This document shows, one piece after another, positions 1 through 7,301 of a stretch of DNA of 11,114 bases. Positions within the stretch are counted from its first letter, which is position 1. Each line of letters begins with the position of its first letter. The DNA is taken from NCBI GenBank assembly GCA_023247815.1, contig JAHFFS010000028.1:1-11114 (forward strand), in the 5' to 3' direction. The notes under the pieces are model-generated. The model saw only the letters and a list, made by a program, of their open reading frames with translations. It had not been told where the DNA came from and did not search any database. The position numbers were made by a program, and so were the translations under genes. This stretch comes from Candidatus Omnitrophota bacterium. Lineage in GTDB: Bacteria > Omnitrophota > Gorgyraeia > Zapsychrales > JANLHA01.

Positions 1-1530
1 ATTGATATCTCGCGTATCAAAATCGACCCCGATGTGGTCAATATCCTACCCAAAGACATCGCCAGCAAATATCAGATCCTTCCGATTTCAAAAATGGGGG
101 ACAATCTAACGTTGGCGATGGCGGATCCTTTAAATATTTTCGCGATTGATCATGTGGAGAACCTCACCAATTTGCACATCACACCGATCATTGCCCGCCG
201 CACCCAGATCGAAGAAATGATCGAACGCTATTTTTCCTCGAGTTCCGTCGAGATTCTTCAGGACATCATTCACGATATGCAGGGAAGCGAAGTTCTCGAG
301 TTGGTGAAAGATCCGAGTGCTTTTTCCGGAAGGACTTTTATTGATGACGTGACGCCCGACGCGCCAATGATCAAATTCACCGACACAATTTTGCAGCAGG
401 CGATCAGCATGAAGGCGAGCGATGTTTTTATTGAACCAATGCAGCGGGTCTTGCGGGTCCGTTATCGGGTGGATGGCCTACTGCGGGAGGCCAATCAATT
501 TTCAAAAGAACTGCATTTGCCGATAACCTCTCGACTTAAAGTCCTGGCTCATCTTGATATCGCCGAACGTCGTCTGCCGCAGGAAGGCCGATTCAGTTTC
601 CAAATGGAGAATGATGGACAGGTTGATATCCGGGTCAGCGTTTTGCCGACGGCGTTTGGTGAGAAGGCCGCTCTGCGCATCCTTGACCGCACGGCCGATA
701 TCTTGGACATCGATGAACTTGGTCTAGAAAATGACGCCTTGCGACATTTGAAGGAATGCGTTGCCCGTCCCCATGGATTGGTCCTGTCGTGCGGCCCCAC
801 AGGAAGCGGAAAGACGACGACGATGTATTCGTTGTTGCGATTCATCAACGCTCCGACGAGGAATATCGTGACGGTTGAGGACCCCATCGAATATGAAATC
901 AAAGGGGTCAATCAGGTCAATGTCCGTCCGAGCATGAATCTCACTTTTGCCAACACCCTGCGCGCGGTTTTGCGGCAGGACCCCGACGTGATCATGATCG
1001 GCGAAATCCGCGATGCCGAGACTCTGGATATCGCGGTCAAGGCGGCTTTAACCGGACATCTGGTCCTTAGCACGCTGCATACCTCGACCGCCGCCGGTTC
1101 TTTGATCCGTTTGATGAACATGGGAGTGCGGCCGTTTTTGCTTGTTTCTTCATTGATCGGCGTTGTGGGCCAGCGGCTGGTCCGTAAAATTTGTTCGAAG
1201 TGCCGAGAGCAGGAGCGGGTTTCCGACGAATTGATCGAGCAGTATCAGTTCAAACGATTTGCCAAAGGAGCGGCGATTCGGTTGTTTCGCGGCCGCGGAT
1301 GTGCTCGCTGTTCTCAGAGCGGATATGAGGGCCGGGTGGCCCTTACGGAAATTTTAATGATGACACCGTCGGTAAAAGAGCTCATTTTGCATCGATCGGG
1401 AGAGCTGCAGATCAAAACTGCTGGGCGGCAAGAGGGCATGGTGACTATGCGGGAAGACGGTTTGCAAAAGGCCTTATCCGGGATAACGACTTTGCAGGAA
1501 GTGTTGCGCGTGACCGCGGGGGACGAATGA
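1..1530 (+). CDS. pilB: GspE/PilB-type assembly ATPase, first copy (5' end outside window)
   Basis: A cytoplasmic hexameric ATPase that powers pilin or pseudopilin assembly through PilC. The reading frame is open from base 1, so the true start lies upstream; 509 residues are visible. Residues 1-80 fit the end of the MshEN/GspE N-terminal domain (IDPDVVNILPKDIA...ADPLNIF). In visible numbering: Asp box ASDVFIEP at 139-146, where the usual His is Phe; arginine-rich DIAERRLPQEGR at 186-197; Walker A GPTGSGKT at 265-272; Walker B with GEIRD at 334-338; His box TGHLVLSTLHT at 351-361. Cys pairs at 398/401 and 434/437 fit the zinc-binding C-terminal subdomain. The end, TTLQEVLRVT, is typical of the family. 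All catalytic motifs are intact. The next gene is a full-length paralogue. Family is certain; pilus versus type II secretion use is inferred from pilM, pilN and the pilin genes downstream. Confidence 0.95.
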   Translation: MDISRIKIDPDVVNILPKDIASKYQILPISKMGDNLTLAMADPLNIFAIDHVENLTNLHITPIIARRTQIEEMIERYFSSSSVEILQDIIHDMQGSEVLELVKDPSAFSGRTFIDDVTPDAPMIKFTDTILQQAISMKASDVFIEPMQRVLRVRYRVDGLLREANQFSKELHLPITSRLKVLAHLDIAERRLPQEGRFSFQMENDGQVDIRVSVLPTAFGEKAALRILDRTADILDIDELGLENDALRHLKECVARPHGLVLSCGPTGSGKTTTMYSLLRFINAPTRNIVTVEDPIEYEIKGVNQVNVRPSMNLTFANTLRAVLRQDPDVIMIGEIRDAETLDIAVKAALTGHLVLSTLHTSTAAGSLIRLMNMGVRPFLLVSSLIGVVGQRLVRKICSKCREQERVSDELIEQYQFKRFAKGAAIRLFRGRGCARCSQSGYEGRVALTEILMMTPSVKELILHRSGELQIKTAGRQEGMVTMREDGLQKALSGITTLQEVLRVTAGDE

Positions 1531-1534
1531 TGTC

Positions 1535-1576
1535 GTCTCAAGACTGGGGACTTGTTACTTGAGACATGAGACTTGT
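1535..1576 (+). repeat. Heptanucleotide tandem repeat (GACTTGW-like)
   Basis: Starting at 1542 the bases read gactggg, gacttgt, tacttga, gacatga, gacttgt, a 7-base period held for five units. One weaker unit (gtctcaa) precedes it at 1535. The array also holds an 8-bp perfect inverted repeat, gtctcaag (1535-1542) with cttgagac (1558-1565). It fills nearly the whole spacer between the two ATPase genes. It resembles the short tandemly repeated heptanucleotide elements known from cyanobacteria and seen in other genomes. That similarity is one of style; the family was not identified. Confidence 0.7.
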
Positions 1577-1577
1577 T

Positions 1578-3317
1578 ATGCCAAAAACAATTAAAGAACG
1601 GATCATCCAACAGATTTTAGAAAACTTCGCGATCACCGACGATCAGCTCAAAGAGGCTCAGGCCTTGCAGGCTGAGCTGGGCATCAGCCTGGAAAGGGCA
1701 CTCGTTAAAAAAGGTTTGATCCGGGAAGAGGATGTCTTAGCGCTTTTGGTCAAAGAATTAGAAATCCCATTCATTCAACTTAAAAAATTCCGCATTGATC
1801 CGCAGTTGAAGCTGGTGATCCCCGAACAAACAGCGCGTCGATATAAGATTGTGCCTGTTTCCAGTATGGAAAATATCATTACCATTGCCACGGCAGATCC
1901 GCTCAATATTTTTATGATCGATGATTTGAAGACCTTGACCGGGAAGAAAATTGACACGGTCATCAGCGCGGAAAAGGACATTGAAGAAACGATCGAAAAT
2001 TATTACAGTTCGAAAAGCACGGGAGATTTGCAGGATCTCAGTCGTGGGATTGTTTTAGGGGAGAACGAAGAGGTCTCGGCTTTTTCGGATCGCGGGACGG
2101 ATTTAAGCCGCGACGAAGGCGATGACGCCCCGGTTGTCCGCATGATCAATTTGATGATCCGGGAAGCCTTGAAACAACGGGCGTCGGATATTCATGTGGA
2201 GCCCATGGCAGAGAAGTTGCGCGTTCGCTATCGGATTGACGGATTCTTGCAGGAGACGTTGGAATTGTCCAAAGATTATTTTTCGGCGCTTTTGACCAGA
2301 CTTAAGATCATGGCCGGTTTGGACATCACAAAATCTTATGTTTCTCAGGAAGGCCGTTTTAAAATTAAGACCAGAAGCGGGATGATTGATTTTCGAATGT
2401 CGATCCTTCCGACTCTGCACGGTCAAAAGATTGTCCTGCGGATCCTTGATAAGAGTCACCTGCGATTAGGATTGTCCGGGCTAGGGTTTGTCCCAGCGGC
2501 CGTTGAGCAATTGAAACAAGTGATTCAGCAGCCATTTGGTCTGGTCTTGGTGACCGGGCCCACTGGTAGCGGAAAATCAACGACCCTTTATACGGTCTTG
2601 CAGGAGTTGAACTCGGTCGAGAAGAATATCATCACCATTGAAGACCCGGTCGAATATTTGGTTGAGGGGTTGACACAGGTCCAGGTCCATCCGGAGATTG
2701 GATTGACTTTTGTAACTGGACTGAAAGCGCTTTTGCGTCAGAACCCCGACGTTGTTCTCGTCGGAGAAATCCGTGATGAGGAAACGGCGGATACGGTGAT
2801 CAAGGCATCGCTCACGGGACAATTGGTCCTTTCGACCTTGCATACGAATGACTCGGTGGGGGCCATGACCCGGCTGGTCGATATGGGGGTTGAGCCGTTC
2901 CTTGTTGCCTCGAGTTTGGCCTTGATCTGCGCCCAGCGTCTTTGCCGACGGATTTGTCAAAAATGCAAAGTCCCGCAGCAGGTTTCTTCCGAGCTGCTCC
3001 AATCTCTGCCGTTTCCTCTTAAAGAATCCATGATCGTTTATCGAGGCAAAGGATGCGAGCATTGTCGAAATACTGGTTATTGGGGGCGTCTGAGTGTTGC
3101 TGAGGTGTTGCGGGTTGATGATACGATCCGCGATATGCTGGTGCGCGGGAAGTCAGCCGATGATATCAAGAACTATGCCCGCAATGATTTGAAAATGAAA
3201 TTCTTAAAAGATGACCTGCTGGAAAAATTGCAAAATGGTTTGATCAGTTTGGAGGAGGCTTTACGGGTGTCTTTCAATGAAGAAACGGTTCAGCACGACC
3301 GCGCTGCCTTTTTATAA
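1578..3317 (+). CDS. pilB: GspE/PilB-type assembly ATPase, second copy
   Basis: Full-length (579 residues) paralogue of the preceding ATPase. The start is taken at ATG 1578 (MPKTIKERI) because the in-frame ATG at 1566 would add only MRLV, encoded by the heptamer repeat; neither has a strong ribosome site. The N-terminal MshEN-type domain spans about 1-140. Asp box ASDIHVEP at 202-209, Walker A GPTGSGKS at 327-334, Walker B GEIRD at 396-400, zinc Cys pairs at 460/463 and 493/496. Two family motifs differ from copy one: the normally arginine-rich stretch reads DITKSYVSQEGR (249-260), and the His box reads TGQLVLSTLHT (from 413), with Gln for the first His. The last 50 residues also diverge. It should still bind and probably hydrolyse ATP, but may be a specialised partner or alternative motor. 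Family call is firm; division of labour is unknown. Confidence 0.95.
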   Translation: MPKTIKERIIQQILENFAITDDQLKEAQALQAELGISLERALVKKGLIREEDVLALLVKELEIPFIQLKKFRIDPQLKLVIPEQTARRYKIVPVSSMENIITIATADPLNIFMIDDLKTLTGKKIDTVISAEKDIEETIENYYSSKSTGDLQDLSRGIVLGENEEVSAFSDRGTDLSRDEGDDAPVVRMINLMIREALKQRASDIHVEPMAEKLRVRYRIDGFLQETLELSKDYFSALLTRLKIMAGLDITKSYVSQEGRFKIKTRSGMIDFRMSILPTLHGQKIVLRILDKSHLRLGLSGLGFVPAAVEQLKQVIQQPFGLVLVTGPTGSGKSTTLYTVLQELNSVEKNIITIEDPVEYLVEGLTQVQVHPEIGLTFVTGLKALLRQNPDVVLVGEIRDEETADTVIKASLTGQLVLSTLHTNDSVGAMTRLVDMGVEPFLVASSLALICAQRLCRRICQKCKVPQQVSSELLQSLPFPLKESMIVYRGKGCEHCRNTGYWGRLSVAEVLRVDDTIRDMLVRGKSADDIKNYARNDLKMKFLKDDLLEKLQNGLISLEEALRVSFNEETVQHDRAAFL

Positions 3318-3341
3318 ATGAATTTTTTTCGGAGAATACTT

Positions 3342-3369
3342 TTTTCAGTCGGTGCCAAGGTGTTACAAT
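3342..3369 (+). promoter_or_regulatory. Extended -10 promoter candidate for pilC
   Basis: TTTTCA at 3342-3347 (4 of 6 to the sigma-70 -35 box), a 16-bp spacer, then TACAAT at 3364-3369 (5 of 6) preceded by TG at 3361-3362, giving TGTTACAAT. It lies in the 90-bp gap after the second ATPase gene and leaves about 30 nt of leader before ATG 3408. It implies that pilC can be transcribed separately from the ATPases. Confidence 0.5.
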
Positions 3370-3407
3370 GGGAAAAAGGAAAAATTTTTTTCGATAAGGA
3401 ATGATGG

Positions 3408-4616
3408 ATGCCAATCTATAAATTCGTCGCTAAAGATCAAGCGGCCCATCAAGTGATGGGGAAGATCATGGCCGATCACGCGGAATCGGTCAGGCAGGAA
3501 TTGCGTAAGCGCAAATTGACGATCATTTCGATTGATCTTCTTCGCGAATCGCAACTTGCCAGGCTGGCTTTTTGGAAAAGGATTGTTGCTGTTGATGAAT
3601 TGGCGGTTTTTTCCAGACAACTGGCAACGATGCTTTCCGCCGGTATCCCCATTTCAGAATGTCTGGATGTGTTGCAGCGGCAAATCCAGCACCCCTTTTT
3701 TCAGGGCATTGTCGTCCAGCTGCGTGATGACATTCAGGCCGGAAGCAGTTTGTCATCGGCATTTGCCAAGCATCCAAATGTTTTTGATGAGGTCTATGTC
3801 CATATGATCAAGGTCGGAGAAAGCGGAGGCGTCTTGAGCCATATCTTGGATCGCACCGCCGCGTATTTAGAACGGTCGGTCGTCCTGAAGCGCAATATTC
3901 AATCGGCATTGATTTATCCGGGGGTAGTCCTGGGAATTGTTTTAATCATCTCCGGAATTTTGCTGATTAAGATTGTTCCGATTTTTTCTTCCATTTATGA
4001 AACGTTTGACGCGCCGCTGCCGATCATCACCCAGCGGCTCATCCGAGTGAGCCAATTTTTGCAGAAATTTTATGGGATGATCTTGGGCGGAGGTTTTTTG
4101 ACCGGTTTTTTATTTTTTCAATATCGAAAAAGTGATGCCGGAGAACTCTTGATCGACCGGATGTTGTTGGGGTTGCCGATCGTGGGCCCGTTGATCAAAA
4201 AAATCGCGATCAGCCGTTTTATCCGCACCCTGGCAACGTTATTGCAAAATGATGTTCCTATCATCGACGCTCTCAATGTCGTGGCCAAGACCAGCGGGAA
4301 TCGCGTCATTCAAGAGCTGCTTGAGCACGCCCGCCTCAGCCTTGCGCAAGGGGAGAGCTTGAGCGTCCCTTTAGAGCGCGTCGAATTTTTCCCGCCGCTG
4401 GTGACACGAATGATTGCCGTTGGAGAAAAGTCGGGCCAGCTTGATCAACAACTTTTGCGGGTCGCTGATTTTTATGATGACGAGGTGCAGGCCGCGGTGA
4501 GCGTTCTCACCCGCGTCATGGAACCGCTGATGATTGTTGTTTTGGGAGGTATTGTTGGTTTTATCGTGGTGGCGTTGTTCTCACCGATTATGGGGATAGC
4601 CCGGTTGGTTCATTAA
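3408..4616 (+). CDS. pilC: PilC/GspF inner-membrane platform protein
   Basis: A polytopic inner-membrane protein that couples the assembly ATPase to pilin extraction. Its 402 residues match the usual family length of about 400. The two repeated T2SSF domains lie at about 65-188 and 268-390, with the family-typical QLATMLSAGIPISECLDV near 71-88 and the degenerate second copy LATLLQNDVPIIDAL near 275-289. Conserved GESGG (137-141) and GEKSG (339-343) follow in each half. Hydrophobic spans at about 169-191, 222-238 and 371-393 are the membrane segments. The start ATG 3408 has AAGGA at 3396-3400, spaced 7 nt. It follows the ATPases, as in most pilus and secretion operons, and is followed by two stem-loops that probably end the transcript. 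No defect is visible. Confidence 0.95.
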   Translation: MPIYKFVAKDQAAHQVMGKIMADHAESVRQELRKRKLTIISIDLLRESQLARLAFWKRIVAVDELAVFSRQLATMLSAGIPISECLDVLQRQIQHPFFQGIVVQLRDDIQAGSSLSSAFAKHPNVFDEVYVHMIKVGESGGVLSHILDRTAAYLERSVVLKRNIQSALIYPGVVLGIVLIISGILLIKIVPIFSSIYETFDAPLPIITQRLIRVSQFLQKFYGMILGGGFLTGFLFFQYRKSDAGELLIDRMLLGLPIVGPLIKKIAISRFIRTLATLLQNDVPIIDALNVVAKTSGNRVIQELLEHARLSLAQGESLSVPLERVEFFPPLVTRMIAVGEKSGQLDQQLLRVADFYDDEVQAAVSVLTRVMEPLMIVVLGGIVGFIVVALFSPIMGIARLVH

Positions 4617-4619
4617 TGA

Positions 4620-4662
4620 GGCCAAAATTTGCATAGCGATAGCGAACGCAAATTTTTAGGCC
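4620..4662. repeat. Long imperfect stem-loop downstream of pilC
   Basis: GGCCAAAATTTGC (4620-4632) pairs with GCAAATTTTTAGGCC (4648-4662), a 13-bp stem with a 2-nt bulge (TA). The 15-nt loop contains a doubled ATAGCG. It starts 3 nt after the pilC stop and lies just before a second, GC-rich hairpin. It could be a dispersed palindromic repeat, an mRNA-stabilising 3' structure, or part of a bipartite terminator. Only the pairing is seen directly. Confidence 0.55.
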
Positions 4663-4669
4663 GAATTAA

Positions 4670-4708
4670 CCCCGCCGTATTTTGGCGGGGTAATTTCTTG
4701 CATTTTTT
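4670..4708 (+). terminator. Probable intrinsic terminator after pilC
   Basis: A perfect 7-bp GC stem, CCCCGCC (4670-4676) with GGCGGGG (4684-4690), around a 7-nt loop, followed by T-rich sequence (TAATTTCTTGCATTTTTT). The T run is delayed by about 12 nt and interrupted, so efficiency is uncertain. Position between pilC and the coiled-coil gene supports the end of the ATPase-pilC transcript here. Confidence 0.6.
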
Positions 4709-4714
4709 ATTAAG

Positions 4715-6373
4715 ATGATAAAAACGATGAGAATGGATCCCAAAATTGATCGACGAGAAAGACGCGGTCATGTCGCTAGGCTTTGGCTGTTTCTGCTACC
4801 GATTTTTATTCTATCTCTGCATTGTGTAAGCAGCTTCGCCCAGGAACAACCCGACGGCGCAAAGCTTTCCATTCAGGAACTTTTGGATTATCATTTGCAA
4901 AGCCTCGAAGCGCGGATGCAAAAGACCCGTGAAAATAATCAGCAGATTTTATTAGAGAATCAGGTCTTGGCGGAGAAATGGCAGCGCTTGCAAAGTGATC
5001 AACAAGAGCGGCGAAATCGGAGGGAAGGGTTAAAAAATTCATCCGACAAACTTGATCGATCTTTAAAGTTGTTGGCCAAAGATGCCGCGTCGAGTGTCGA
5101 TCATTTGCAAAGTTTGAAAGAACAGAAGACCGGACTGCAGGCCCTGCAAGATCAAATCAAGAAGGACATCGCCGTCCGCAAGCGCAAACAACAGGCTTTT
5201 CAAGACGGGGCTGTTCAACTTAAGGCGCAAGTCGCGCGGCTGCGGCAACAATCGGTCAATGAGCAGCCATCAGCAAAAAGGCAATCGCAAAATCAGCTGG
5301 AGATGGTTGAGCGGGATATCAAGCAATGCCAAGGACGAGTGCGGAGCCTCGAAGATCGGCAGCGGGTCTTACGCGCGCGCGTTGAACAAGGCCAGGCGCG
5401 TTTGGCCGAGAAACTGAATCAAAAGCAGGCCTGGCAGCAGGTTTTGCTTGACCTGCGGCAGGAAGCGGGTGTCCTCGACTCAAATCATCAGGACAGCGTT
5501 GATAAAAGTGAAAAAATAAAAGCTGTTGCTGTCGAGAAGGCTGAGCAGGAAACGAAAGAGCAGATGGCCCAATTGCAGACGGCGCGTGATCAAGTGAGAG
5601 GTCTGGCCGACGAGATCCGTTCGGTAAAAGAAACAACTAAGAAGCAGCCTGGGCAGGTGGAACGATCCAGACATCTTTATGAAGCAAAGCTCAAACAGGA
5701 ACAGCAGTTGCTCATGGCTGTGAAGCAGGGACTTGAGAATTTTCTTTTGGTTTATCATACTGGCGAACAAAAACTTTCCGAAATCGAAAATCAGCGGGGA
5801 GATTTGCAAACCAGCCAAAAGCAATTGCAAGAAAAGCGACAGGCCCTCCAGCAGGAGCAGGATTTACTGAAAGAGGTTTTTGCTTTGCAAACGCAAAAGC
5901 AGGGGCTGGAGAACGATCTCAACCGTACGACACAAGAGTCTTTACAGAAAAAAGCCGACAAAGGGAGACTACTGGCAGGGCAAGTCAAAAATTTTGAAGA
6001 TCAATTGGCGTCCTTGGATCAGAAAAATGAGGGGCTTAAGAAAGCAATCTTAGATTATCAAGACAACATCAAAAAGCTTAGTGATGAAAAGGAAGAATTG
6101 GCAGCGCTGTCTCAGACGAAGGAAAAGGACAAGGGAAGCACGATCCAGGAATATCAACAAGAAGTCGAGAATCTTAAGATGAAAAAGACGATCTTAGAGA
6201 CTTCACTTGCGACGATACGGAAACGTTTTGATGGGGAGATGGTTTCCACACAAGGGTTTCAAAATGAGCAGTTGCAATTGGCCGAATATCTCAAAGTGCT
6301 CAAACAAGAAAATGGGAGCCTGCAAGAACGGATGCTGACCCTGCAGGTCACCACGGACAAGGGCGGGAAATAA
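4715..6373 (+). CDS. Exported long coiled-coil protein of unknown function
   Basis: I do not recognise a named family. From ATG 4715 the protein has 552 residues. A basic N-terminus (RRERR) precedes a hydrophobic stretch at about 22-36, and a signal peptidase I site is plausible after SFA at 42, so it is probably exported to the periplasm. Cys36 sits in SLHC, which is not a good lipobox. From about 45 to 545 the sequence is almost continuously coiled-coil-like: rich in Gln, Lys, Glu and Leu, with very few Pro and no globular domain visible. In-frame ATGs at 4727 and 4733 are equally possible starts; none has a clear ribosome site, and a weak TATTAAGAT element at 4708-4716 would fit 4727. Its position between the pilus platform gene and the pilin genes suggests a structural role in or around the pilus machine, which is inference only. 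Confidence 0.85.
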   Translation: MIKTMRMDPKIDRRERRGHVARLWLFLLPIFILSLHCVSSFAQEQPDGAKLSIQELLDYHLQSLEARMQKTRENNQQILLENQVLAEKWQRLQSDQQERRNRREGLKNSSDKLDRSLKLLAKDAASSVDHLQSLKEQKTGLQALQDQIKKDIAVRKRKQQAFQDGAVQLKAQVARLRQQSVNEQPSAKRQSQNQLEMVERDIKQCQGRVRSLEDRQRVLRARVEQGQARLAEKLNQKQAWQQVLLDLRQEAGVLDSNHQDSVDKSEKIKAVAVEKAEQETKEQMAQLQTARDQVRGLADEIRSVKETTKKQPGQVERSRHLYEAKLKQEQQLLMAVKQGLENFLLVYHTGEQKLSEIENQRGDLQTSQKQLQEKRQALQQEQDLLKEVFALQTQKQGLENDLNRTTQESLQKKADKGRLLAGQVKNFEDQLASLDQKNEGLKKAILDYQDNIKKLSDEKEELAALSQTKEKDKGSTIQEYQQEVENLKMKKTILETSLATIRKRFDGEMVSTQGFQNEQLQLAEYLKVLKQENGSLQERMLTLQVTTDKGGK

Positions 6374-6386
6374 GGAAATTTCATAT
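6372..6386 (+). repeat. 15-bp direct repeat, left copy
   Basis: AAGGAAATTTCATAT, identical to 7302-7316. It contains the 8-bp palindrome GAAATTTC. Its first two bases overlap the TAA stop of the coiled-coil gene. Confidence 0.8.
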
Positions 6387-6439
6387 GCGCGTACATGGGA
6401 ATTTAGGTGAATAATACTGTCATGCTCCAAAGAGGGTTC

Positions 6440-6468
6440 TTGTTTTGTCTCGTCACTGGTGTTACACT
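6440..6468 (+). promoter_or_regulatory. Extended -10 promoter of the toxin-like gene, probably leaderless
   Basis: TTGTTT at 6440-6445 (TTG of the -35 box matches), a 17-bp spacer, and TACACT at 6463-6468 with TG at 6460-6461 (TGTTACACT). The -10 box ends 6 nt before ATG 6475, so initiation would fall on or beside the start codon. No ribosome site precedes that ATG. Together this argues for a leaderless mRNA. Confidence 0.55.
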
Positions 6469-6474
6469 GCTCGC

Positions 6475-7053
6475 ATGCCTAAGCTTTACATAATTGCCGG
6501 TCCCAACGGTGCTGGTAAGACTACATTTGCTAAAGAATTTCTGCCGCATTATGCAAAATGTACCAATTTTGTGAATGCCGATTTAATTGCATTAGGGCTT
6601 TCCCCGTTTTCACCATCCACAGTAAGTATCAAGGCCGGAAAATTATTGCTTAAAGAAATCGATAATTTTATTGCGCATAAAGTTGATTTTGCTTTTGAAT
6701 CTACTTTGTCGGGCAAGACGTATATCGGTTTGATAAAGGAAGCAAGGTCGAAGGGATATTTTGTTCACATTGTTTTTTTATGGATTCCAAGTATGTATCT
6801 TGCCAAAGAAAGGATTAAACAGCGAGTCAAGCAAGGAGGACATCATGTTCCGGATGTGGATGTAAAAAGAAGATGGACTAGAAGTTTAAAGAATTTTTTT
6901 GAGTTGTATATGCCTTTGGCAGACACATGGGATATTTTTGATAATTCAGGGGTAGATCCTGGTCTAGTTGTAAAATCTAATGAAAAAGGATTGCAGATTT
7001 TAAATAAATCACTTTATCAGCAGTGGATGAAACTGGAGGTAGATAATGATTAA
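6475..7053 (+). CDS. Zeta-toxin-like P-loop kinase
   Basis: 192 residues of the zeta toxin / AAA_33 P-loop kinase group, whose studied members phosphorylate UDP-activated amino sugars or other small substrates. Walker A GPNGAGKT is at 9-16. NADLIA (34-39) supplies the Asp (36) expected as catalytic base, and FESTLSG (74-80) carries the Glu expected in substrate binding. R117 and the GGHHVP...R region (121-136) hold the late conserved basic residues of the subfamily. The start is ATG 6475 (MPKLYIIAGP), the usual start for this family; an in-frame TTG at 6445 lies inside the promoter. The gene is AT-rich compared with its neighbours and overlaps the next, small gene by 8 nt. A toxin role is inferred from this pairing; substrate and toxicity are unknown. 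Confidence 0.88.
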   Translation: MPKLYIIAGPNGAGKTTFAKEFLPHYAKCTNFVNADLIALGLSPFSPSTVSIKAGKLLLKEIDNFIAHKVDFAFESTLSGKTYIGLIKEARSKGYFVHIVFLWIPSMYLAKERIKQRVKQGGHHVPDVDVKRRWTRSLKNFFELYMPLADTWDIFDNSGVDPGLVVKSNEKGLQILNKSLYQQWMKLEVDND

Positions 7054-7207
7054 AAAAGCAGAAGGGGAGATTTTATCCCAAAAGGCGCAGAAGGCTATAA
7101 AAAAAGCGGTACGTGGTGTTATTGCCGATAGAAAGTTGCGTGGGGAACCCTTGATTGTTTGGAAGAATGGCAAAGTTGTTAAAATTCCAGCACAACGTTT
7201 AAATTAG
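7046..7207 (+). CDS. Small basic protein, putative antitoxin partner of the kinase
   Basis: A 53-residue protein starting at ATG 7046, inside the last codons of the kinase gene (8-nt overlap), with a strong GGAGG site at 7035-7039, 6 nt away, so translation is probably coupled. Residues about 8-31 look helical (AQKAIKKAVRGVIADRK) and are followed by PLIVWKNGKVVKIPA (35-49), which looks like a beta-hairpin. It has 14 Lys/Arg and 4 Asp/Glu, a net charge near +10, and no Cys or membrane segment. From memory, small proteins with a similar W-x-x-GK-V-x-x-(I/V)P ending accompany zeta-like kinases elsewhere, but I know no characterised member. Antitoxin is the likeliest role from order, overlap and size. 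Toxin-first order is the reverse of epsilon-zeta and pezAT. Confidence 0.75.
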   Translation: MIKKAEGEILSQKAQKAIKKAVRGVIADRKLRGEPLIVWKNGKVVKIPAQRLN

Positions 7208-7281
7208 CGTCTGGCGGCGTTTTTTCTGTCAGGCATCAAAAAAATTCAGTACTCGTCGATTCTCTCAATCTTTCTGGGGCA

Positions 7282-7300
7282 GAGGAATGGCGGCATTCTC
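7282..7300. other. Hairpin abutting the right direct repeat
   Basis: GAGGAATG (7282-7289) pairs with CATTCTC (7294-7300) around the loop GCGG, seven pairs with one bulged G. It ends one base before the right copy of the 15-bp repeat. No T run follows, so it is not a typical terminator. No matching hairpin was found at the left end. Confidence 0.4.
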
Positions 7301-7301
7301 A

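Noticed and set aside
549..911. Long minus-strand open frames, for example this one and 2577-3062
   Set aside because: They lie entirely inside strongly conserved plus-strand genes and show no recognisable protein features, so they are codon-bias shadows.
3374..3393. A/T palindrome upstream of pilC as a terminator or operator
   Set aside because: It is an A run next to a T run with two closing G-C pairs and no loop; such tracts arise easily, and a ribosome site follows at once.
4817..4825. Lipoprotein signal in the coiled-coil protein (Cys36)
   Set aside because: SLHC lacks the small residue required before the lipobox Cys, and a better signal peptidase I site follows at SFA.
6445..6474. 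Upstream TTG start for the kinase gene
   Set aside because: The added ten residues would be encoded by the promoter itself, while ATG 6475 gives the family-typical N-terminus just before the P-loop.
7195..7226. Terminator after the small gene (T run at 7214-7219)
   Set aside because: Only a 4-bp AACG/CGTT pairing with a long loop precedes the T run; no stable stem is visible.
6387..7301. Integron gene cassette carrying the kinase and small gene
   Set aside because: Cassette toxin-antitoxin pairs are common in chromosomal integrons, but I see no attC-like long imperfect palindrome after the small gene and no RYYYAAC/GTTRRRY core sites at the ends.
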